Source: Adiantum capillus-veneris (Eukaryota > Streptophyta > Polypodiopsida > Polypodiales > Pteridaceae). Taken from it: a DNA stretch of 64,000 nt. Under the pieces are notes generated by a model. It searched no databases. It worked only from the letters and a program-made list of their open reading frames with translations, and was not told the origin of the DNA. Shown one piece after another: positions 1-13,246 of this stretch (positions are counted from its first letter, which is position 1; the number at the start of each line of letters is the position of its first letter). The stretch is from the NCBI GenBank assembly GCA_014529385.2, contig CM043970.1:65983996-66047995 (forward strand). The letters are read 5' to 3'. The position numbers and the translations under genes are program-made.

Positions 1-2640
1 TGTGTACTTAAACTGTTACAATTACTTTGTGTAAAGTAGAAAGTCTTTGCTTTTCCATTCTCAAAAGTCTTTTCATTTCCTCTCATGTTACTATTCATTT
101 TTGTATTTTAAAACTTCCTACCCTTATTTTTGCATTTTAGAATAGAGGTTTTATAAAATTTTCCCTTAAGTGAAGCAGTGAGTGACACATTTAAGCTGCT
201 TCATATATAGTATAGTCTACAACCATCAAGTTTATGCTTAAATGACTACTGCAACCATCCAATTTTTCTTAACAATTTAATTTACATTGAACCTTTTGGT
301 GGAACTAACAGGGTCAGTTTTTGTCTGATTTTAATTCTAAAAATTCCTACCCAAGGTCTGTTGTGCTTAAGATTCCAAAAATACCATTTTTTATTGCTTT
401 TGAAATGGTATTTTTACCTGATTTTCTGACCAATGCTTTCTTCTAAATCTTGAGTTCATTCCTGGCTGCTAGAAAGGTGGAGACCTTACACATGGAGGAT
501 CTCTCCTTACTTGATAATTTTAAGATGGTTCATATATAGTATAGAAGTTACTAAATTTTTTTCTTGTAGCTACACTTGAAACTATTAGACAGCTCTTTTT
601 GGTTTTCTAAAAGAAGCCTTAGAGGAGTGTCTGGCTAGGCATACTTTCAATGTTTCTAGTGATGATTGAGATTTGTCTTAAAAGTTATTTCAGCTTTAAA
701 ATAGTAAATGGATCCTTTTATTTCACCCTTCATTTCACATCGTGACATGCTTGACTTTTTGGCTTTCTAAAAGAAGCCTTAGAGGGAAGTTGGGTTAAGC
801 ATACTTTCGATGTTTTCAGGATGATTGAGACTTACCTTAAATGTGATTTCAGTTATAAGATAGTAAAATGGACCTTTTTATTTCACCTTTCATTGCACAT
901 TTCACATATGACATGTCTTAACTTTTCTTGCATTCTATTGTTTTAGATTGTTAAAGCGAAGCTTCACCTTATATAATTCTAGTAAATTCTTTAGATATAC
1001 AAACATGTACACGTACGCGCACACATACACATATTTATATTCACACAAACACAGACACACACATATATATTAATGAGTTCTTTTTATTTCACATTTCATT
1101 TCACAATCTACATGGCTTGACTTTTCTTGCATTCTATAACTTAATTCTAGTCAATATTTGGGAAAGTCCCTTTTATTAAGCGGCCATTGACCGAGTTTCC
1201 TCCTCACAGAGAAGCAAACTAGAAATACTAGCAAAAATGTAAATTTTGCATGATTGTTGAACTATTTTCTCACATATTCCATCGGTTTTTCTTCCCTTTA
1301 CCATGGTTTGAAATTGGCTAGTCTCGAATTTCAATTGGTTGAAGGCTATATTGAGGCATTCCTTTCTCGACCAACACTAAATTTTCAGTTGAACTCAACC
1401 TAATGGTTTTATTACTTTCTAATTGTTTTAGAAAGCCACCATGACCCTTTCACTTGTTTTGCATTCTATTGTTTTAGAATGTTAAAGTGAAGCTTCACCT
1501 TGTATAATTCTAGTAATTTCTACACACACACACATACACACATTGATGAGTTCTTTTTGGCTTTCTAAAAGAAACCCTTAGTGTTGTGTTGGGTTAGGGA
1601 GACTTTCATTGTTTTCAGTGCATGATGAAGACTCCTTTCATTTCACATTCTGACGTGTCTTTACTTTTCTTGCATTCTATTGTTTTAGAATGCTAAAGTG
1701 AAGCTTCATATTGTATAATTTTAGTAAATTACACACACACACACATATATGTCTTTTTTGGCATTCTATTGTTTTAGAATGCTAAAGTGAAGCTTCACCT
1801 TGCATAATTCTAATAAATTCTATACACACATATATCAATAAGTTCTTTTTATTTCACCTTTCATTTCAGAACTTCACATGGATTTACATTTCTTGTATTT
1901 TATAACTTGATTTTAGTCAGTGTTAATGTTCGAGAAAGTCTCTTCTATTAAGCAGCTGTTGATCGAGTTTCCTTCTCACAAAGAAGAAAACCGGAAATAC
2001 TGGGAGAAATCTTGAGATTTGCTGAACTTTTGGATGACTTTCTCACATATTTCATTGATTTTTCTTCCGTTTACCATGGTTTGTAGCTAGCTAGTTTTGA
2101 TTTTCAATCGGCTCAAGACTAAGCTGAGGCAATCCTTTCCCAAACACTGATACCAGTTTAATTCAACCTAACAATTTTATCACTTTCTTAGTGTTTTTGA
2201 AATCCATCATGACCCTTTCACTTGTTATTTCACGTTTCATTTCACAGCCTCACATGGCTTGACTTTTCTTGCAATCTATGAATTAAAATTTAATCAATAC
2301 TCGAGACAGTGTCTTTTATTAAGCAGCCGTTGGCCGAATTTCCTCCTCATCATAAAGAAGCGAACTAGAAATACTAGCATAAATTTGCAAGATTTTTGAA
2401 CTATTTTCTCACATATTTCATCGTTTTACTTCCCTTTACCATGGGTTGCAACCGGTTAGTCTCGATTTTCAACCGACTCAAGACTAAGCTGAGGCAATCC
2501 TTTTCAGAACATCGATTCCAATTAAACTCAACCTAATGACTTTATCACTTTCTTATTTTATTAGAAAGCCATCGTGACCCTTTCACTTGTTTCTTTTTAG
2601 CAATTCTCACATTATGTGGGATATTTGTATTAACATACCA
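1..2640. repeat. Noncoding DNA with diverged direct repeats
   Basis: No coding frame is supported here. Three diverged copies of a unit of about 360-380 bases can be seen at about 1085-1460, 1850-2228 and 2229-2590. Each contains a block reading like attaagcggccattgaccg followed by a cctcctcac..gaagcaaactagaaatact block, and each ends near ccctttcacttgtt. A shorter motif around ttgcattctattgttttag with agtgaagcttcacct recurs at about 920-990, 1457-1520, 1665-1728 and 1755-1820. A third motif (ggctttctaaaagaagcctt) recurs near 600, 760 and 1558. Short CA runs lie near 1015-1065, 1523 and 1732. It may be decayed element or satellite DNA; the family is not recognised. Confidence 0.6.
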
Positions 2641-2657
2641 TAAAAGATACAAAGATG

Positions 2658-2920
2658 GCCCATGCAAGGTTGGTTTGTCATGGGGACAAAAGGACTAAGC
2701 TTGGCTTTTACAAGGAGTGAACAACCCATAAAGAGATAGATTTTTTACAACAACAAGAAATAACTTTTTTTTCTTCTTCTTCTTTATCTAGCCCATGTAA
2801 GGTTGGTTTGTCATGGGGACAAAAGGACTAAGCTTGGCTTTTACAAGGAGTGAACAAGCCATAAAGAGATAGATTTGTTACAACAACAAGAAATAAATTT
2901 TTTTCTTCTTCTTCTTTATC
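2658..2920. repeat. 132-bp tandem duplication
   Basis: Two nearly identical copies lie head to tail (2658-2790 and 2791-2920). Each starts gcccatg, contains ggttggtttgtcatggggac, and ends in a pyrimidine-rich cttcttcttctttatc run. The few differences suggest a fairly recent duplication. No coding potential is supported. Confidence 0.9.
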
Positions 2921-4057
2921 ATACTGGTACTGTCCTCAAAGATCTCGAGACATTTACAAGATGGCTCATTGGGTCTAGCTTCTGGTCTAGAATGACTCTA
3001 ACAAAAATGTCGGGTTGGGGGTTTCACTGGTCATCAAGACCTCTTGTGAGGTTTTGACATGCGTATTTGGTTTCTCTTGCTTCTCTTTTGGAGGGTGTCC
3101 ATTCCCTTTGAACATTTCATCATGAATCACATCCCGGTCACTTGCACCTTCCTCCAGCTTGCTTGCACTCGTAGGAGACTTGGCATCTCTGATGACACCT
3201 AAAAAGCTCGTCTATCCAAAGAAGCTTAGAAGTGTTTATTTTATGAAAAGCTCAGACTACTGGCCAATTCTTTGAAAGATTATCGAAGAAATATGCTACT
3301 CTTATTGTTCGGTCAAACGAAGAAAAATCAACTCCAATAGAAAATTGAACAAGTCATAACGGGCTCACTTCCTATTGAGGATAATGGGGCTGTCTAAAAA
3401 AACAAAATTTTTAAATTTTTAAAGGACTTGCTGCATTGCTTTAACAAAGTCATAGAGTTTTATTTTCCATGGTTCAACCTTGGGCATCTAGTTGTTTTGT
3501 AAAAGGCTTTAGACACTACATCTACTAACATAATATGGCTGAAGGGGGAGCCCTTTGCACGTGTCGCAAACTACGACCTGAAGGCTAAAGTCCAAAACTA
3601 AAAAAAACCCCTTTGCACGCGATAAAGAGGGGAGAGGGAGGGGGAGAGAGAGAGGCCACCGAAGGCGGCCGGCCGTACTAGTACACTTTATGTGTATGGT
3701 AAGACCACTCAATGCCGTTTCTTTTGAGAGAGAAATCTTTTATCGACCATTACACTTTATTTTCATTAATTAATTAGGAGGGAAGATTCCTTCTGCAGCA
3801 AAAGGGAAAAGTCCCATGCCACATCACCCAACCCTCCCTTGCAAAATGGGATGCCATGGAGATCTCAGCTCTGCTCACGACCATCACACATGCATGCACT
3901 TTCCGACCTCAACCACAACCATTGACACACAGGTGCATGCCCGTTGCACTTGTTAATGCTCCCCAACAAAGCCCTTGCAAGAGGGCTTTGCAAGAGTGTG
4001 TCCATCTTCTCGCTTCTAACCGTTAGTGCCATATGCCTTGTATGATGTTGCGTGTGT
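2921..4057. other. Intergenic stretch without a supported gene
   Basis: I see no protein family, tRNA or LTR boundary. It holds a short purine-rich tract (gagggagggggagagagaga) near 3631-3650. Recognisable similarity to the LTR of element A starts only around 4058. The missing first part of that LTR should lie here but cannot be matched to the 3' copy, so the LTR is truncated or replaced. Confidence 0.5.
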
Positions 4058-5203
4058 CCTCTTGAATGCTATTGGTTGGGCTAAAGAGGGGTCCAATGAG
4101 CTTCTACTTTCATCTAACAAATATCTAGATATTTTCAAGTTCTCTCTCTCTCTAAGGGGTAAGGAGGACACTTGTCAAAAGACTACCCATGTACTTGACT
4201 GCATGCTACATGTGACTGGCCAAGGGGAGAGGGGTCCAATGAGCCTGCAGCATGTGGAAAAGTCTCCACTCGCCCAAAGCAAGGAGGGGGGGTGCTAGGG
4301 GGATATACACCATCACACACACTCATTTGGGAAACCATTCTCACTTGGTGAAAGTTGAGGAACACCACCTCCTTCTCCAAGCTTGTGAGAGTGAAAGCCT
4401 ACACCAACACTCTTGGCTATGGAATGCAAATCCAACCAAGAGTCATGCTTAAATGCTTAAGCTAGCCATATTCTCCATCTCCATTACTATGCTATTATGT
4501 ATGCTAGCAAGAAGAGTAATGATAAGTGAGGAACTACTTCTTTCTCCTATGTTCTTCCTCTTCTCTATCCTCATTCCTCACTAGCTCTCTCCACCTTTGA
4601 AGGTGTTTGAGGCCTTGGGACTGAGGCTTGGGATAGGTAATGATTTCTTTAATTTTATGCTATGCTTGTGATGCATGAAGCTTTCCATCTTCATTGCATC
4701 ACGTAGGCCACAAGGAACACAAAGATTGTATTGTACCAAGTCTCTCTTGTGATGGGAGAAACTATAATACAAATCCCTATTGGAGGGGGGACCGGCTCCA
4801 TATGAATCCGGTCCTCAACTATTGTCATGTTCTCTAAACTCTCTCTCCCTTGCAAAAGTATTGTTCATGCCAAGTTAACTAAGTACCATGTTTATGTTTC
4901 TACCATCACATAAGTTCACCCGCTATGCTCACAAAGAATCTCTCAAAAGTGCTTCACCTAATTTCCTAATTCCGCTACTCTCAAAGTTTATAGGCAATTT
5001 TCAACTATTGTCATGGTCTCTAAACTCTCTCTCCCTTGCAAAAGTATTGTTCATGCCAAGTTAACTAAGTAACATGTTTATGTTGCTACCATCACATAAG
5101 TTCACCCACTATGCTCACAAAGAATCTCTCAAAAGTGCTTCACCTAATTTCCTAATTCCACTACTCTCAAAGTTTATAGGCAATTTTTATTACACTGGTA
5201 TCA
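4058..5203 (+). repeat. 5' LTR of element A (left-truncated)
   Basis: It aligns with 40430-41370 of the 3' LTR (for example the shared block ctagggggatatacaccatc). It ends directly before the PBS, at gtatca. The part matching 10752-10869 plus 39701-40430 of the 3' LTR is not recognisable upstream of 4058, so the copy is 5'-truncated or rearranged. Confidence 0.75.
4816..5187 (+). repeat. 186-bp tandem duplication at the LTR end
   Basis: Copies at 4816-5001 and 5002-5187 both start caactattgtcatg and end ataggcaattt. The 3' LTR at 41195-41370 has only one copy. The duplication is therefore either specific to the 5' LTR or was lost in the 3' copy. Confidence 0.9.
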
Positions 5204-5215
5204 TGGTATCAGAGC
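5204..5215 (+). other. Primer-binding site, initiator tRNA-Met type
   Basis: TGGTATCAGAGC is the standard plant retrotransposon PBS complementary to the 3' end of initiator tRNA-Met (established knowledge). It directly follows the LTR end and so fixes the LTR boundary. The preceding bases ctggtatca partly duplicate the site. Confidence 0.9.
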
Positions 5216-5615
5216 ATTTGGTTTCTCTTTTCTTGCTTAAGAAGAGAGGTCCTTAAGTAGCCTATTAATAGTGGATTTGTTAATTATATTAGGGTAAGTG
5301 GGACTCGGATCTACTATCGGTTTTGTTGAGCCCACTATGTGGGATATGGTGCACACCTCGGGAGCTTTGGACTTAATAATGGAGTCTTGTTAGACTTGCC
5401 TACGGCTTTACCATTATTGAGCCATAAGAAGTCCGAAAGGAGCTATCCCTCGACAACTTCGCTATGTTAGACTCACTCCACTACTCTCTATAATTAACCA
5501 ATTCGAGCCGTGGGTGTAGATACTTAAGTGTCTATTTTCAAAGGCTAAGAGGAGTAGCAACTAAGGTTTTGAATTTCCAAATCATACACTAAGTAAACAC
5601 ATAAGTTTAATTAGC
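5216..5615 (+). other. Leader of element A
   Basis: About 400 bases between PBS and gag. No small accessory frame like those in B, C, D and F is present. It contains a strong donor-like gggtaagtgg at 5291-5300 and an acceptor-like tttaattag that ends just before the gag ATG, so a leader intron is possible. Confidence 0.5.
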
Positions 5616-7087
5616 ATGGCTGACAATAATCAAGAGAGGAGAATGAGCATTGATAACTTTGATTTTGCACATGAAGGTGCCAATGATGATGCTCCCATGT
5701 TTGTTAATTATCTTGTCACTAGGTTGCAACAAGCTATGAGCAATCCCACTCTGCAAGCCGAAGTTACTCAACAACTTCGTGCTTATGGGATTTCCTTTCC
5801 TCTCCAAGAGGAGAGAGAGCTTACGAGGGAGAGAGAGCTTACGAGGCCTCTTGAAGAGACCCCCAAAAGAATACTCTCTCCCATACGAGAGGAGGAATCC
5901 AAAGATCAAGAAAGCAATGAATCCCTAAATTCCTCCGAAGATGTGGCTCCACGAAGAAGGAGGACTAAACGATCGCCAACTCCTCCCAAGAGGAAACGGT
6001 TAACCCATAGTCCTTCTCCTTGTCACTCCAAAATGGAAGAGAGGAAATCAAGGAAGAAAAGGGTAAGAAAGAGGTCACCCTCTTCTCCTTCTTCTTCACT
6101 TTCCTCCTCTACTAATGAAAGCTATGGCTATTCTCCTAGAGAATATAAGAGGGGAGGACATCGCAAATCTTACCCTGCATGGCGAAGGTCACAAAAGCTC
6201 AAGAAGTTCAAAGAGGGAGGAAAGAGTATCTCTTTTCTCACCTATGATGGCACCTTTGGTTCTACCGACAAAGTATTGGCCTTCATCCAACAATTTGATG
6301 CGGCCTTTGGAGACAAGGGCTTCACGGAGTCCTCCAAGCTACGCCATGTAGCTATGCACTTCCAAAAATTGGCTCGTCAAGGTGGGCTAGCCTTCGAGGC
6401 AATGGCGAAGCCCCAAAGACATGGAAAACTCTACGAGTTTCCATCATGAAGCAATTCCTTGCAAGTGATGCAAAGGACAAAGTGCTCACTGAATGGCGGA
6501 GTTTAAGGCTTCTCTCTCATGAGTCTATCCACAACTATGCGGACAAGTTTTGGGATTTACATCTCAAGGCTACTGTCTTTCAAAAGATAGACTTTGCTAA
6601 GCAAAAACAACAATTTTGTGCAGGATTACCTGAAGAGATGTCCGAGTATATCAACTCTCAACAGCCTGACTCTATCAGCGAAGTAATCCACCATACCATG
6701 GTTGCTTCACGCGTCAATTTCCAACAAGGGGTTAGACAAAAATTCAAACCCATGGAAAATAAAGACAAAAGTGATGCAAAGGGAAAAATTAATGACCAAA
6801 ATTTTTCCCACGGCCATTCCAACAACAACAACAATCGGTCCAAGTAGAAAGGAGTTTACAAAGGTAAAAATAAACTCTCTCCTGAAAAGCTTGAAATTTT
6901 TCACAAGGATCACAAATGTTTTAAGTGTGGGGAGCAAGGCCATGGCTATCATTCTTGCCCCAAAAGAAATGCTTGCAATGAGACTCCTAGAGCTTCCACT
7001 ATCGAAGCTCCAAAAGAGGATACTCATTACAAAGGATCACCTCTCTCCTATGCTTGGGGAAAGGTAAGGGAGCCTGATGTTTTCATC
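5616..7087 (+). pseudogene. Gag of element A, frameshifted
   Basis: Structural Gag protein of a chromovirus-type element. The ATG at 5616 opens a frame of 277 codons. Residues about 60-180 form a very basic, Ser/Arg-rich segment with RRRR, KRKR and SPS repeats. It is followed by the Gag core (SFLTYDGTFG...). A frameshift near 6400 moves the core into the frame running from 6446. A stop at 6845-6847 interrupts that frame, after which the CCHC zinc knuckle CFKCGEQGHGYHSC follows at about 6925-6970. An 18-base repeat around 5815-5845 duplicates ERELTR. The RS-like basic stretch is unusual for Gag. Confidence 0.8.
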
Positions 7088-8343
7088 TTGTTTGACCTGG
7101 TTCTCCTCTCAACTTCATATCAATGGAGTTGGCCACAAAGTTGGGCATTCAAGCTTTTGAGATGGGAGATGTTGTAACGTCCGATGCCGCTTTCAAGGGA
7201 CAACAAGCCTCTGTTACTCCCTTGATTGGGAAGTTGAGGCTTCATGTCCAAAGCTATGTCGACAAAGAAGACTTCTTCATCTCTCCTCTCCAACATGAGG
7301 ATGTTATCCTAGGGATACCATGGTTCAACCACATGGCTGCCAACATGAAGTTCCTTGAAGGGAGAATCTACTTCACCTACAGGGGAAAGAATATGTATAT
7401 AGATGCTAATGAGTATGGTCGTACTATACCACTTGTAAATCCTCCCACCCTTGATAAATCAGTGAAAAGCTCAGTTTCTGCGTACATGATTTTTGTCAAA
7501 GAATCCCTAAAAGGTCCTAATGTTTCATCAAAGGTGAGTGGTAGGAATCAAGAAGAGTTAGACTTGTCTAACTTTCTAAAAGGATTCCAAGATGTGTTCA
7601 TTGATGATATTCCTATGGAATTACCTCCAAAACAAGGGGATGATGACCATCGAATTGAGCTCCTATCAGGAAGCTCACCGCCTAACAAACCTCCCTATCC
7701 AGTTTCACAAGCTCAACAAGAGGAGATCATGAGGCAAGTACAATAATTGGTAGACAAAGGAATGGTGAGGCCTAGCTCCTCTCCCTTTTGCTCTCCAGTC
7801 CTTTTAGTGCAAAAGAAAGATGGTACATACCGCATGTGTGTGGACTATTGCGCACTAAACCATATCACTATCAAAAACCGATTTTCTGGACCTCAGGTAG
7901 AAGATCTATTTGATAAGCTACAAGGCTCTACCTACTTCAGTAGGATTGACCTTAAAAGTGGTTACCATCAAATAAGGATAGTGAATGAAGATATCCTAAA
8001 GACCGCGTTTCGTACAACATTTGGCCTTTATGAATATCTAGTCATGCCTTTTGGCTTGACTCGTGCACTAGCTACATTCAATCGATTAATGGAGAAAATT
8101 TTTAGACGTTACTGCAAATTCACCGGAGTGTTCTTTGATGATATCATCATCTACTCCAATTCCTTGGAGGAACACAAGCAACATCTCCAATTCATTTTTC
8201 AAGCATTAAGGGAGAATAAGGTTTTTCTCAATCAAAAGAAAAGAGAATTTTTCCTTCAAGAGATTCAATACTTAGGTCATTATCTCTCGAGATGGTATCC
8301 GTATGGATCCATCAAAGTTGGAGGTAATAAAAGCATGGCCTAA
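7088..8343 (+). pseudogene. Protease and reverse transcriptase of element A, broken
   Basis: Retropepsin plus N-terminal reverse transcriptase. The protease Asp codon lies at 7094-7096, and the reading frame breaks directly after it; the following GSPLNFIS motif is in the frame that continues to 8343. A stop at 7744-7746 separates the protease/linker from RT. RT shows VQKKDGTYRMCVDY, FSRIDLKSGYHQIR, MPFGL and the catalytic FFDD at 8131-8142. Another frameshift near 8285 moves the RT thumb into the next frame. The residue order is typical of Ty3 chromoviruses. Confidence 0.85.
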
Positions 8344-8910
8344 TCCAAGGAATCTACATGAGCTAAGAAGCTTTATTGGTATGTGTGCATACTATAGACG
8401 CTTCATAGCAAAATTCTCTCAAATAGTAGGACCATTACATGACTTAACAAAGAAAAACGTTAAGTATTTATGGATTGCTAAGGAGCAAAGTGCTTTTCAC
8501 TAGCTCAAAGAGAAGCTTATCTCCCAACGAGTCCTTATGCTTCCGGGTCTCTCAAAGCCATTTGAGGTCCAATGAGATGCTTGTGGTGATTTCCTTGGAG
8601 CATTCTTGCTCTAAGAAGGGCATGCCATAGCATATGAGAGCCAAAGGCTCAACACGGATGAACGGGTCTTAGGCATTTATGAGAAAGAGCTGTTAGCTGT
8701 TCTACATGCTCTAAACACGTGGAAGCACTATCTATTGGGGGCTCCATTCATCTTACGAACAGACAATCAAAGTCTCAAGTACTTCATGACGCAAACAAAG
8801 CTTTCCGACAAACAAATGAGGTGGACAAATTTCCTTTCACAATTTAATTCCACATTGCTCACATTGCTAGTAAGCACAATCAAGTGACTGATGCACTTTC
8901 ACAATGACCA
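8303..8910 (+). pseudogene. RT thumb and RNase H of element A, multiply broken
   Basis: The 8303-8503 frame carries the end of RT (LHELRSFIGMCAYYRRFI, FSQIVGPLHDLTKK). Beyond the stop at 8501 the same frame resumes with the RNase H region: DACGD, the IYEKELLAVLHAL helix at about 8670, and FILRTDNQSLKYF at about 8750. Stops occur at about 8501, 8573 and 8611, and a further frame change follows near 8850. The block at 8670-8830 is the closest match to the RNase H remnant of element E at 41376 and 51523. Confidence 0.75.
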
Positions 8911-9990
8911 AAAGTTAATGCTATGTCAATAGCAACTCACAATGATCTATCTTCTATGATAGATGAGTATGCTATTGACCTCGACTTTAAAGACATAATG
9001 TCAACCCTCGATTTGGGAAGAAAGAGGAACTATTTACCTTGCAGGATGGTTATCTTCTCCATGGCAATAGGCTATGTGTTACCCACTCCCTTTGTGAGAA
9101 AGTCATGTATGAATTTCATGCTCCTCTCTATGCGGGGCATAGAGGCATTCAACCTACTCTTCAAGGAGTAGAGACGTACTTTTATTGGCCTACCATGAAA
9201 GTGGACATACAAGAGTATGTTTCAAAATGTGTAGTATGTCAAAAGACCAAGTATGATAGAGGGAAGCAACCTGGATTACTCCAGCCATTTCCAATTCCTA
9301 ATTCACCACATGGGAGATTATATCCATGGATTTAATCTTTAGATTACCAAAATCTATCCATGGGAATACGAGAATATGGACAATAGTCGACAGGGTTAGC
9401 AAACAAGTAAACTTTATCCCTGTCAAGAAGACTATTAAGGCACACCAAATGGCAACTCTCTTCATATCACAGATTATCAAACACCATGGATTGCCAACAT
9501 CCATCATGTCAGATAGAGATTCTAGAATGACCAGTAATTTCTGGAAAGGTCTCTTCAAAAATCTAGGTACAAGATTGAATTTCTCTTCGGCCTATCACCC
9601 ACAAACGGATGGCCAAAGTGAGATAGCCAGTCTTACAATTCTTGATCTACTAAAGACCTATGTTACAGAAGTAGATCAACGCTCACAATGGGAAAAGTAT
9701 CTCTTATAGAGTATGCGTATAATAATACTATCCATACTTCTATGGGAAAAGCAACTTTTGAAATCATAGAAGGAAGACCTAAAAGTCCCTTGCTACTTAA
9801 AGTACATGGGAAGATCTTCGTTGCCGCCGTGACCTGCAAACATCTTTTCAAAAGATTAAGGAAGCTATATCCATCTCCCAACTAAGGCAAAAAGCTATTG
9901 CTGACAAGCACAGAAGGGCCTTAACATTCAAAGAAAATGATTGGGTCTTACTTAAGTTTCCTAAGGCTTGATTAAGGCAAACGACGGGCA
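8911..9990 (+). pseudogene. Integrase of element A, broken
   Basis: Zinc-binding HHCC region: H in HAPLYAGHRG at about 9118-9140 and CVVC at about 9230. Catalytic core: first Asp in MDLIF at 9326, second in SDRD at about 9509-9520, and Glu in GQSEIA at 9619-9621. A GNT..WTIVDR motif lies between them. The frame changes near 9330 and 9700. The C-terminal part includes an ENDWVLLK-type segment near 9940 with further stops. All catalytic residues remain, but no continuous frame does. Confidence 0.8.
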
Positions 9991-10395
9991 AAAATCCTAC
10001 GGGCCATCAAAAGTATTATGCTAAACTAGCAAAAAGATACTATGGTCCTTTTCAAATTTTGAAGCCAATCAATGAGGTAGCTTATCAACTCAAGCTACCT
10101 AACCATTGGCTCATACACAATGCTTTTCATGTGAGCCTACTCAAGCCCTACAAAGGAGAGTCTCCAAATGAACCAATTATTGAAGACCCTCCCGAAATCG
10201 AAGATCAAGAAGAGGTACTACAACCTAAAGCTATCCTTCGGCGTGAAGATAAGGTACTATGACATGGTAACATTATCCAACGGTATCTTATTAAGTTCAA
10301 AAACTATTCTTTTGAAGATGCTAGATGGATGCAAGGAATCCAGCTTAAGGATAGTATGAACCTTGTCAACACTTACAATGCTACAGTAGAGTAAC
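9991..10395 (+). pseudogene. Integrase C-terminus and chromodomain-like tail of element A
   Basis: A GPFQI...AYQLKLP segment and HNAFHVSLLKPYKG (10059-10262) are the classical end of chromovirus integrases. After a stop at 10260 the same frame continues with a YLIKFKNYSFEDARWM stretch at about 10285-10330, which resembles the YLVKWKGY core of a chromodomain. In known chromoviruses this domain guides integration into particular chromatin. Confidence 0.75.
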
Positions 10396-10751
10396 GAAAT
10401 GTACATGTTTCTTTTAAATGATTAATGTTTTTGTCTTATAAGACTAATTCTCTCTTTATTGTGCACAAATTTAAGTAGTATGCATACTAAGAATCATGTT
10501 TGGGATGACGACGTCTTTCAAACACCATGTAGAATTTGTCACTCTACTTGGGAAGATGAAATGGACTAAAGAGCAGACATACTTGTGGCAGCTATGTCTC
10601 CCAAGCACCAAATGGATTAGTCATCCATCTTGGAATGATGTCGTAGGGTAAAAAGGGATCCTCTACCCCCTAAGACAAATTGACTAATGACTATGACTTT
10701 ATCTCTTTTACCTCATAGTCGAGGACGACTATGATTTCAAGAGAGAGGTAA
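10396..10751 (+). other. 3' untranslated region and polypurine tract of element A
   Basis: No coding frame. It ends in a purine-rich sequence (caagagagaggtaa, about 10738-10751) right before the TG of the 3' LTR, as expected for plus-strand priming. It is homologous to 53101-53470 of element E, including a shared gtcgaggacgactatgattt block. Confidence 0.75.
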
Positions 10752-10869
10752 TGTCATTAAATATCTAATATCTAACCAACCCAAATGATTTTTTCATATT
10801 AAACTGATCATTTAATATGGGATAATAAATGGGAACAAGGGTTAGAATATAGAAATGTGCTTATTACGG
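10752..10869 (+). repeat. 3' LTR of element A, first part
   Basis: Starts tgtcattaaat after the polypurine tract and matches the start of the LTR of element E at 53471. The LTR is cut after 118 bases by element B. The last four bases (acgg) are duplicated at 39697-39700, where the LTR resumes. Confidence 0.85.
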
Positions 10870-12172
<1,303 letters not shown>

Positions 12173-12178
12173 TTCTTT

Positions 12179-12196
12179 TGGCGCCCCCACGGAGGA
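12179..12196 (+). other. Primer-binding site of element B
   Basis: TGGCGCCCCCACGGAGGA lies six bases after the LTR end. It differs at two positions from the site in C and D (TGGTGCCCCCACTGAGGA). I cannot assign the tRNA with certainty. Confidence 0.75.
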
Positions 12197-12925
12197 TCTT
12201 CTTCGAGTACCTTCTGCTTCGAGCTTCAAGCTTCAAGATTCGGGATTACAGGTTACAGGTTACAAGTTACTAGTTACAGGGACAGGTACAGGTACAGGTG
12301 ATTCACACAAGTACAGGTAGCTGGAGTACAGTGATATACTAGCAGTGGTGTCGCTTGCAGTTGTTTTGGGTATGCATCATTTAGCGCCTGTTTGAGCGCA
12401 CTGTCTGCTGGATTGTATGTTACTTGTGGAAACTGCTATTGTACGCCTTTGTGGAGCCATACTTGTTTTTATTTGGTAGTCCCAACCATTTCTAAGACTT
12501 GGTCTGGAAGATAGTCATTTCTGAGACTTGACTATACGCGATTTGCATTAGCCTTCATGTGAGGGTCGCTAGCGTGAGGTTTTTATTGAGCTGGGGGATT
12601 CTCCTGGGGGATTCTCAAATGTGGATATCCTTTCGGTGATACAGGTAGCTGGAGCACCCTTTTCGTGACCTCGCCATAGGCTATGTACTAGTGATTCCTA
12701 ATTGATGCTCAGGTTCTATTGTTGGCAGTTTATGCATACATAGACAGTCTATATTTTGGGTTCACACTGCTCTACTTCTGGGGAAACTCTGCCAAAATTT
12801 TTCCAAGTTATGATGGCTGGTTTTTTGGTATTTTGAGCCATTTATGCTGTTATGCTGCTGAAATTTGGACAAAAATCAGAGGATAAGTCAGGTGTGCCTT
12901 CTTGGGAGCTTCATGGTTGGCTTTA
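12197..12925 (+). other. Long leader of element B
   Basis: About 730 bases without a supported frame. Near 12240-12300 it has a short degenerate array of ggttacag / acaggtacag repeats. Whether it is spliced is unknown. Confidence 0.5.
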
Positions 12926-13144
12926 ATGGATGATCAAAATGGCCCTCAATTCACCCCTTTTCATTTAACTCAAAGAATCCAGATTAATGGTCATGTGTCC
13001 AGGAAGATCTTTTTCCAACAGCGCATAGTCTTTATGTTTGGGCCAAGAAGATTGAGAGAGATCTTGGAATGTCCTTTGCCTGTTGTAATTCCGATGATCA
13101 ACTATGAAAACTCATTTGATGTGCATGTGTTTGTCCTTATCTAA
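12926..13144 (+). CDS. Small accessory protein of the leader family (B copy)
   Basis: 72 codons from ATG 12926 (the frame is open further upstream but has no earlier ATG). The function is unknown. It shares with the D copy at 28327 the N-terminal MD, a PFH motif, SRKI, FQQR, VFMFG, an R..EIL motif, a proline-flanked strand, INY and the tail SFDVHVF; the stop follows within two residues. Over the 15 codons from SRKI to the FG, B and D differ by eight silent and two replacement codons, which suggests past selection on the protein. Next downstream is gag, 103 bases away. Distinct relatives occur in C and F. No known domain is recognised. Confidence 0.75.
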   Translation: MDDQNGPQFTPFHLTQRIQINGHVSRKIFFQQRIVFMFGPRRLREILECPLPVVIPMINYENSFDVHVFVLI

Positions 13145-13246
13145 AGTTGAGCTCCATTGAAGTTTCTGGGGATTGGGTAGTCAAAAGTTTTGGGTTCTTG
13201 CACGTGTGTTCAAAGGGGTTCTCAAAGCATTGTAACTTGGGTAGCC

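Noticed and set aside
2875-3057. 60-codon frame after the tandem duplication
   Set aside because: Starts with a non-ATG codon within the repeated segment and shows no recognisable domain.
6707-7027. Minus-strand frame with hydrophobic stretches
   Set aside because: Shadow of the Gag/knuckle coding strand of element A.
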